NCBI GenBank assembly: GCA_003151415.1
Contig: PLXK01000113.1
Location: 283 to 38,339 of the forward strand
Length of the DNA: 38,057 nucleotides
Direction of reading: 5' to 3'
DNA from: Bacteroidota bacterium
GTDB taxonomy: Bacteria; Bacteroidota; Bacteroidia; Palsa-965
A program made the translations under genes and the position numbers. The notes below the pieces were generated by a model. The model was not told the DNA's origin. It was given only the letters and a program-made list of their open reading frames with translations, and searched no databases. Shown here piece by piece: positions 33,083 through 38,057 of the stretch. How positions within the stretch are numbered: the stretch's first letter is position 1; each line of letters opens with the position of its first letter.

Positions 33083-34753
33083 CTATCGGCCACATGCCTT
33101 ACAGTTTTTTCGCTGTATCAAATCCAGTGTAAACTCTTTTTCGGGGTCCTTTCCCTGAATAAGATCTTCAATTGTCGGCATGATCTTATAAATGGGCATG
33201 ATTCCTCTGCCACGTGCATGCTCATTGTCCACTGCACTTACATATTTCATCATTGGAATCCGGATGCGTATATGCGTATTGGGAAGGGTAAGGATCATCT
33301 CAAGCCCGCTGTTGTCGCCCTGGTAGGCGCCCCCTGTTTCTTCCCCTACAAAATAGGCGCGTTTGTTGTGTTCTGCAATGGCGGCAAATTCCGTTGTTGC
33401 CGAAAAGCAACCCCCGTTGATGAGGATGAAGACAGGTCCGCTGAAGTTATTGGCACTTGGCTTGTGTATCCGGGTGTATCTTCCATGTTTCCACAGATAT
33501 CTGCCCGAAGCGCCTTCGTTTTTATGAACAAGCCGGCGAAAGAACCAAAAAAGCATTGGCTTGTTGGTGTGTCTGAGAAAGGAGAGTTTTTCATTGTCGG
33601 CTACCTCGACCCGGTCATAATACCGGAAAGAGGAATCGGTTAGAAAAGAATACAGAAACCAGCCGTTGTTGTCGTCGCCGCCACCATTATTACGCAGGTC
33701 GATGATCAGATCGGTGACTCCCGTTTGCTTGATGCTGTTGAATGCATGTCGGATGAAGCGGTGGAAGTGCTGCTTGCAATGGGCGAGATCATCTTTGTCG
33801 AATGATGAAATGGTTAAAATGGCCACTTTTTCATCAGTCACCTGAAACTGAAGTGGCCTTGTTTTCGGGGATGGAGTTTCAACCCTGCGCTGTCTTCTTT
33901 CCCTGATTCGTTTCATTTCGTCCAGGCTGAGCGCGGGAAGTGTGACGAACCTGACCAGTTCATCGTTCGGGGCCTTTAGTTTAATCCGGAACCAGAGAGG
34001 TTGTTCGATAAATTCCGCATAATCAAACATGAATTTATTTGCGACTTCATGTGGTTTCAGGCTGAGGTTGTAACCATCCGAACCGATAAAGGGCATGATC
34101 TGATTCAACACGTCAACTCCCGATTTCCCATTCAGTTCAAGTATTTCCCAGCCTGGAGCAACAGTGGTGTCTGTGCTCTGGTTGTCAAATATGTAAATAC
34201 GGTTCCCAAGGACCTTGACTTTGAAGGGGAAGTACCTGCAGGTTTTTTCGCCGATTTCTTTTTTGTAATCCTTTGAAAGGAAGCCAACAGTATGACCGCA
34301 TCCAATCGAGGCAAGGAGGGAGCTTACAGGTGAAAAAAACTGAAGCTCGGTGCGTTCTTTGTCAATGCTTTTGTAGATGCTGTCAAAACGATGCTCGAAC
34401 TGTTCTTTTGTGTTGTAGGTGTATAATCCCGGATGAGTTTTCTCCAGGGCGAGTTTGAGTAAATTTAAATCGGATTGCAATTGATGTACAGTGAATTTTT
34501 TTTGCGGATCGAAAGCCGTTACGTTCTTTTTTTGTGCAAACAAACAGCCTATCTGGATGAGACAGACAAACAGCAGTCTGAGTTTTAACAGGGATTTAGG
34601 TTGGATACTGCAGCCGTTTATTGGAATGGGTCCTGGATTTTTAGCATAGGCATCTTGTGGATCCTTTCGAATGATCTTATTTACCAGGTGGGCCACGTTT
34701 CTTGTAATTTCCAATTGGAAAGTTCGGGTTTTAAAATTGTTCTGGCGATGCAT
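33083..34753 (-). CDS. S41 family peptidase (C-terminal processing protease-like), start uncertain
   Basis: 556 residues if started at ATG 34753. A tail-specific-protease core is clear: LTISSFDKDD, DLIIDLRNNGGGDDNNGW, then GPVFILINGGCFSATTEFAAIAEH, where S451 is the predicted nucleophile, and GEETGGAYQGDNSG. The hydrophobic signal-like segment LLKLRLLFVCLIQIGCLFAQ begins only at about residue 55, after 50 hydrophilic residues, and no ATG, GTG or TTG lies close before it. A -7 box at 34755-34762 would put the transcript start inside the first codons. The true start is therefore downstream or uses a rare codon, or a frameshift is present. Likely an exported periplasmic protease. Confidence 0.82.
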   Translation of the reverse strand: MHRQNNFKTRTFQLEITRNVAHLVNKIIRKDPQDAYAKNPGPIPINGCSIQPKSLLKLRLLFVCLIQIGCLFAQKKNVTAFDPQKKFTVHQLQSDLNLLKLALEKTHPGLYTYNTKEQFEHRFDSIYKSIDKERTELQFFSPVSSLLASIGCGHTVGFLSKDYKKEIGEKTCRYFPFKVKVLGNRIYIFDNQSTDTTVAPGWEILELNGKSGVDVLNQIMPFIGSDGYNLSLKPHEVANKFMFDYAEFIEQPLWFRIKLKAPNDELVRFVTLPALSLDEMKRIRERRQRRVETPSPKTRPLQFQVTDEKVAILTISSFDKDDLAHCKQHFHRFIRHAFNSIKQTGVTDLIIDLRNNGGGDDNNGWFLYSFLTDSSFRYYDRVEVADNEKLSFLRHTNKPMLFWFFRRLVHKNEGASGRYLWKHGRYTRIHKPSANNFSGPVFILINGGCFSATTEFAAIAEHNKRAYFVGEETGGAYQGDNSGLEMILTLPNTHIRIRIPMMKYVSAVDNEHARGRGIMPIYKIMPTIEDLIQGKDPEKEFTLDLIQRKNCKACGR

Positions 34754-34754
34754 T

Positions 34755-34762
34755 CAAAGATA
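34755..34762 (-). promoter_or_regulatory. Candidate -7 box for the S41 peptidase
   Basis: TATCTTTG on the minus strand matches TAnnTTTG. It directly abuts ATG 34753, so if used it excludes that ATG as start. Confidence 0.4.
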
Positions 34763-34848
34763 CTCAAAATAAGTGCGATTTGCGAGGCCCCTGATTGAAG
34801 TAAACTTTCCGGCGGAAATAAGGTTTGATGGAGCAGGATATGTGAATT

Positions 34849-34876
34849 AAAAAAACCAGCCGGATGGGCTGGTTTT
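34849..34876 (-). terminator. Factor-independent terminator of the regulatory-domain gene
   Basis: Perfect 10-bp stem AAAACCAGCC (34852-34861) with GGCTGGTTTT (34867-34876), five-base loop, and on the minus strand a run of seven T at the 3' side. It lies 28 bases past the stop of the gene ending at 34905. Confidence 0.9.
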
Positions 34877-34904
34877 ACAATGAGAAAACAAAAAAGCAAG
34901 CAAT

Positions 34905-35840
34905 TTAGTCCTGCAGGATTTCAGAAGGCAGCAAGACAAATTCCACATGTGCGGTTTCTCCTTCTTTCAATTCAAATTTTCCGGACGTCTTGGTATAATA
35001 TCCGTCTTTCTCTGCACGCAGGGTGTACGTTCCCTTACGTACGGTTCGGAAAAAGAAATTCCCTTCTTCGTCGGATTTAACGATAATGCCTGTTTCGACA
35101 ATCGTGATGGAGGCGTCAGGCATGGGTATGGATTCATCCGAAAGAGCGGAATGGTTTTTTGATTTGACAAAACCGCGGATGCGGGTGCCTCCTGTTCCAA
35201 GATCTTTTACTTTGCGATGCAGCAGATAATTGCTTGAGAATTCGGGGTCCTTTTTTTCAAGCTGTGCGGCAAGAGGGTCCAGAAAATCATTGCACAAACG
35301 AAGTGCGTCTTTAAAAAGCTGGTTGAAGCAGATCGTAAGATTTTTGCGCTGGATCATGGCCGCCTTCGGGCTTTTGAGGTTGGGTGTGTATGCAGCCAGG
35401 ACCAGGCTCCAGCAATTGATCACCCCCGAAGTCAATCCGTATACGGCGAGTTTGGGGGCAAGGGGATGAACCAGGTCGTAAAGGTTCTGGGCAAGGGTCC
35501 ACAATTCTTCCTCGGGAATGGCTTTTAGTTCGGCATGGGTTATGCTTAGCTTTTGTTCCAGGTCCTGATTTCGGACATAGGCCGCATACGTTTTTGCCGC
35601 CGAAATGTTTGTATAGGTGATTTTGCAAAGAGAAAGACGAAGCGCAGTCTTGTCCCGTGTCATCTCACCCGGTCGCATGGCATATTGACCTGCAAGGCAA
35701 TCGATGGCTGTGATCATTTGCCCCAGGGTGTTGATACCGATAACGAAAGGTGGGATTTTCTCGATCAGGTCTTGGTTGCCGGAACAATGCCGCTTGACAG
35801 CTTTAAGCATTTCCAGCCAATTGGTTTGGGTGGGACTCAT
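34905..35840 (-). CDS. Helical protein fused to a carboxypeptidase-regulatory-like domain
   Basis: 311 residues from ATG 35840 (MSPTQTNWLEMLKAVKRH); an open frame continues upstream to 36083 but that part is not protein-like. There is no signal peptide. Residues 1-190 are mainly helical and unrecognised (VIGINTLGQMITAIDCLAGQYA, SLCKITYTNISAAKTYAAYV, LTICFNQLFKDALRLCNDFLDPLAAQ). Residues about 215-308 are a carboxypeptidase-regulatory/CarboxypepD_reg-like beta domain (IRGFVKSKNHSALSDESIPMPDASITIV, DEEGNFFFRTVRKGTYTLRAEKDGYY). This domain is usually found outside the cytoplasm, so the absence of an export signal is odd. A strong terminator follows. Confidence 0.8.
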   Translation of the reverse strand: MSPTQTNWLEMLKAVKRHCSGNQDLIEKIPPFVIGINTLGQMITAIDCLAGQYAMRPGEMTRDKTALRLSLCKITYTNISAAKTYAAYVRNQDLEQKLSITHAELKAIPEEELWTLAQNLYDLVHPLAPKLAVYGLTSGVINCWSLVLAAYTPNLKSPKAAMIQRKNLTICFNQLFKDALRLCNDFLDPLAAQLEKKDPEFSSNYLLHRKVKDLGTGGTRIRGFVKSKNHSALSDESIPMPDASITIVETGIIVKSDEEGNFFFRTVRKGTYTLRAEKDGYYTKTSGKFELKEGETAHVEFVLLPSEILQD

Positions 35841-36206
35841 TTGGATTGATTTTTTAACGTTTGGGGTTTTAATTGATTTACAAATGGCTATCCGGTTTCC
35901 TTTGTTCGAAAAAGAGGAGCGGAAATCAGGAATCTCATCGTTGTGAGAAGCAGGGAAAGAACTCCGTAAAAATAATTTTCGTATTTTAAAGATGTGAAAG
36001 CTGCTCAGCGCGGTACATACTCCAGCTTTCTTATACAAAGAGAAGGCAAATATTTCAAATAAAAGAATCTCAGACAAAATCACGTCTTAATACTTAGGCC
36101 TTCTCTGTTTGTACTAAGTATAATTGCAGAGTATTTTAAGCATTGATTGTCGGGGTGTTGAAGATGAAATTGAACTTCCCGGCGCCATAGCCTCCCCACC
36201 AACCCA

Positions 36207-36223
36207 CCAACACATCAACACTT
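36207..36223 (-). repeat. 17-bp dispersed repeat, copy 2
   Basis: Read on the minus strand it is AAGTGTTGATGTGTTGG, one base different from copy 1 at 20679-20695. It sits just ahead of the paaZ -7 box. Confidence 0.5.
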
Positions 36224-36229
36224 TTTCCC

Positions 36230-36237
36230 TATCTTTG
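36230..36237 (+). promoter_or_regulatory. Candidate -7 box for paaZ
   Basis: TATCTTTG, exact TAnnTTTG, 20 bases before the ATG at 36258, so the leader would be about 14 bases. No TTG at -33 was found. Confidence 0.5.
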
Positions 36238-36257
36238 ATTTCCTAAAATATTTCTCT

Positions 36258-38057
36258 ATGCAAAGCACCACAAAAGATAAAACATTGGCCATGAAACTCA
36301 ATAATTATGCACTTGGTCACTGGGTTGCCGGAGAAGGAGAGGGCACGCCTTTATACAATGCCATAACCGGCGGCCTGATTGCCACGGCATCGAGTAAAGG
36401 ACTTGATTTTTCGGCCATGTGTGAATATGCTCGCAAAACAGGCGGACCGAAGCTTCGCAAAATGACTTTCCATGAACGCGGAAGAATGATCAAGGCACTG
36501 GCTCTTTACCTCATGGAGAAAAAGGAACAGTTTTACAAAATCAGCTGGGCAACGGGTGCCACCCGTACCGATAGCTGGGTCGACATCGAAGGGGGCATTG
36601 GCAACCTTTTTGCGTATGCCAGTTTGCGCCGTCAGTTTCCCGATGAATCCTTTTGTCTGGATGGTGAAGTGGCAAAACTTTCAAAGAACAATACTTTTAT
36701 CGGTCACCATATCTGTGTTCCCAAAGAAGGAGTGGCCATACATATCAATGCCTTCAATTTTCCGGTATGGGGCATGCTTGAAAAGGTGGCTGTCAACTGG
36801 CTGGCTGGTGTGCCCGCCATTGTCAAGCCGGCTACGGTTACTTCTTTTCTGACAGAAGCAGTGGCACGCGAAATTATTGCTTCGGGCATTTTGCCTGAAG
36901 GAGCCCTTCAGATCATTTGCGGTTCAGCAAACGGTATCCTCGATCATGTCATCAGCCAGGATGTGGTTACCTTTACCGGATCGGCAAGTACCGGTAAAAT
37001 GCTGAAGGCGCATCCCCGTTTGCTTGAAGAAGCTGTTCCTTTCAATATGGAAGCCGATTCGCTGAACTGTTCGGTGCTTGGGTCAGATGCCAAACCTGGC
37101 TCGGCAGAGTTCGATATTTTTGTCAAGGAAGTGCAGCGCGAAATGACGACAAAGGCGGGTCAGAAATGTACCGCCATCCGGCGTATCATTGTTCCCCATA
37201 ACCTTGTTGAAGACGTTCAGATTGCTTTGGGCAAAAGACTCGCCGGCACAATTATCGGCGACCCCAATGTGGAAGGTGTACGTATGGGCGCCCTTGCAGG
37301 CAAAGCGCAAATCAAAGAAGTTCGTGAAAAAGTGGAGCTCCTGACCAAAACACAAAAGATCGTTTTTGGGGATCTTGACAATTTCAGTGTAACCGGAGCA
37401 GATAAAAATATGGGGGCCTTTATGTCGCCCATTCTGTTTCTGAATGAAAACCCGTTTAAATACACCGATGTACACAACATAGAGGCATTCGGGCCGGTAA
37501 GTACAATCATGCCGTATAAAAATATGGAGGAAGCCATTGAACTGGCAAAAATGGGAAAAGGCTCCCTGGTCAGTTCCATCATCACCAGCGATGATCGTAT
37601 TGCCAAACAATATGTGCTTGGTGCCGCTTCGATGCATGGACGAATCCTTGTCCTCAATGCAGATTGTGTCAAGGAAAGCACAGGTCATGGTTCACCTATG
37701 CCTATGCTTGTTCATGGCGGTCCGGGCCGGGCCGGCGGAGGAGAAGAAATGGGCGGAAAGCGGGGGGTCTTCCATTATCTGCAGCGTACCGCCATACAAG
37801 GTTCTCCCACAACACTTTCAAATATCACCAATCAATACCAATATGGTGGAAAATTCATCGAAAATGACATCCATCCTTTCAAAAAACACTTCGAAGACCT
37901 GGAAATAGGCGAAACGCTGATTACGGCCAAACATACGGTGACCGAATCGGATATTGTAAATTTTGCCAATGTCAGCGGCGATAACTTCTATGCTCACATG
38001 GATGCCACCTCTCTGGAAGGAACCATTTTTACCGGTCGCGTGGCGCATGGTTACTTT
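36258..38057 (+). CDS. paaZ: Oxepin-CoA hydrolase / aldehyde dehydrogenase PaaZ (partial)
   Basis: The first 600 residues; the gene runs off the right edge. PaaZ opens oxepin-CoA with its C-terminal MaoC-type hydratase domain and oxidises the resulting semialdehyde with its N-terminal aldehyde dehydrogenase domain, using NADP. ALDH residues are C304 in GQKCTAIRR (nucleophile), E265 in NMEADSLN, and the cofactor motif VTFTGSASTGK. The hydratase begins near residue 545 (FEDLEIGETLITAKHTVTESDIVNFANVSGD) and shows D575-x4-H580 in SGDNFYAH. The rest of the hydratase domain is outside the window. ATG 36258 is used; ATG 36291 is a possible alternative. It is separated from paaY by three opposite-strand genes. 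Confidence 0.96.
   Translation, partial: MQSTTKDKTLAMKLNNYALGHWVAGEGEGTPLYNAITGGLIATASSKGLDFSAMCEYARKTGGPKLRKMTFHERGRMIKALALYLMEKKEQFYKISWATGATRTDSWVDIEGGIGNLFAYASLRRQFPDESFCLDGEVAKLSKNNTFIGHHICVPKEGVAIHINAFNFPVWGMLEKVAVNWLAGVPAIVKPATVTSFLTEAVAREIIASGILPEGALQIICGSANGILDHVISQDVVTFTGSASTGKMLKAHPRLLEEAVPFNMEADSLNCSVLGSDAKPGSAEFDIFVKEVQREMTTKAGQKCTAIRRIIVPHNLVEDVQIALGKRLAGTIIGDPNVEGVRMGALAGKAQIKEVREKVELLTKTQKIVFGDLDNFSVTGADKNMGAFMSPILFLNENPFKYTDVHNIEAFGPVSTIMPYKNMEEAIELAKMGKGSLVSSIITSDDRIAKQYVLGAASMHGRILVLNADCVKESTGHGSPMPMLVHGGPGRAGGGEEMGGKRGVFHYLQRTAIQGSPTTLSNITNQYQYGGKFIENDIHPFKKHFEDLEIGETLITAKHTVTESDIVNFANVSGDNFYAHMDATSLEGTIFTGRVAHGYF

Larger units (their letters stand above)
35841..36257. other. 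Gene-free stretch between the regulatory-domain gene and paaZ
   Basis: 417 bases. It must hold divergent promoters. On the plus strand it contains the 17-bp dispersed repeat copy and the paaZ -7 box. The segment 36190-36225 is rich in CCACCAAC-type short repeats. No RNA gene was recognised. Confidence 0.5.

Noticed and set aside
35841-36083. N-terminal extension of the regulatory-domain protein to 36083
   Set aside because: The extra 81 residues have no protein-like pattern, and ATG 35840 begins a clearly folded helical sequence.
36190-36225. CCACCAAC-type short repeats as a CRISPR array
   Set aside because: Units are under 10 bases, irregular, without spacers, and no cas genes are present.

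Overview
The window is chromosomal DNA of a member of the Bacteroidota. The signs are secreted proteins whose signal peptides end in -AQ or -SQ, a protein with a type IX secretion (T9SS) C-terminal sorting domain, DUF1573, GIN-domain (DUF2807) and NamZ/DUF1343 families, weak Shine-Dalgarno sites, and several matches to the Bacteroidota -7 box TAnnTTTG. No rRNA, tRNA, CRISPR array, insertion sequence or prophage was seen. The species cannot be fixed from the sequence alone.

Layout. 1-8.8 kb is mostly housekeeping and cell envelope: the N-terminal part of a LolC/LolE-like ABC permease (minus strand, cut by the window edge), a NamZ-type exo-muramidase, a small membrane protein, a class I aminotransferase, four consecutive secreted DUF1573 proteins split into two transcription units by a strong hairpin terminator, and valine-tRNA ligase coupled to a secreted protein of unknown function. 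10-16.4 kb is an envelope protease island: one MORN/beta-sandwich/trypsin-like protease coupled to an outer-membrane barrel-like protein, then two tandem paralogous PEGA-plus-trypsin-like proteases that differ in their export signals (lipoprotein versus type I signal peptide). 16.4-18.3 kb holds a YdcF-family protein and a PF10023 zinc peptidase.

18.6-38 kb is a dispersed phenylacetate (paa) catabolic region. paaA-B-C-D (ring 1,2-epoxidase subunits and the FeS maturation factor) start behind a well-formed Bacteroidota promoter. After a DUF2306 membrane protein and a convergent TPR lipoprotein come paaG (isomerase), paaH (3-hydroxyadipyl-CoA dehydrogenase), ogt (O6-alkylguanine-DNA alkyltransferase), paaI (thioesterase), a secreted TPR protein and paaJ (thiolase), all tightly packed. 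Then come a GIN-domain lipoprotein (opposite strand), paaY (gamma-carbonic-anhydrase-like thioesterase) coupled to a T9SS-exported seven-repeat propeller protein, three opposite-strand genes (a coiled-coil membrane protein, an S41 peptidase, and a protein with a carboxypeptidase-regulatory-like domain), and finally paaZ (ring-opening hydrolase/aldehyde dehydrogenase), cut by the right edge.

Together the paa products carry phenylacetyl-CoA through epoxidation, isomerisation to the oxepin, ring opening, and beta-oxidation-like steps to acetyl-CoA and succinyl-CoA. paaK (CoA ligase), paaE (reductase) and a separate paaF hydratase are not in the window. The most interesting features are the DNA-repair alkyltransferase embedded between paaH and paaI, the exported proteins threaded through the paa operons, the duplicated lipid-anchored and soluble proteases, and the DUF1573 array.
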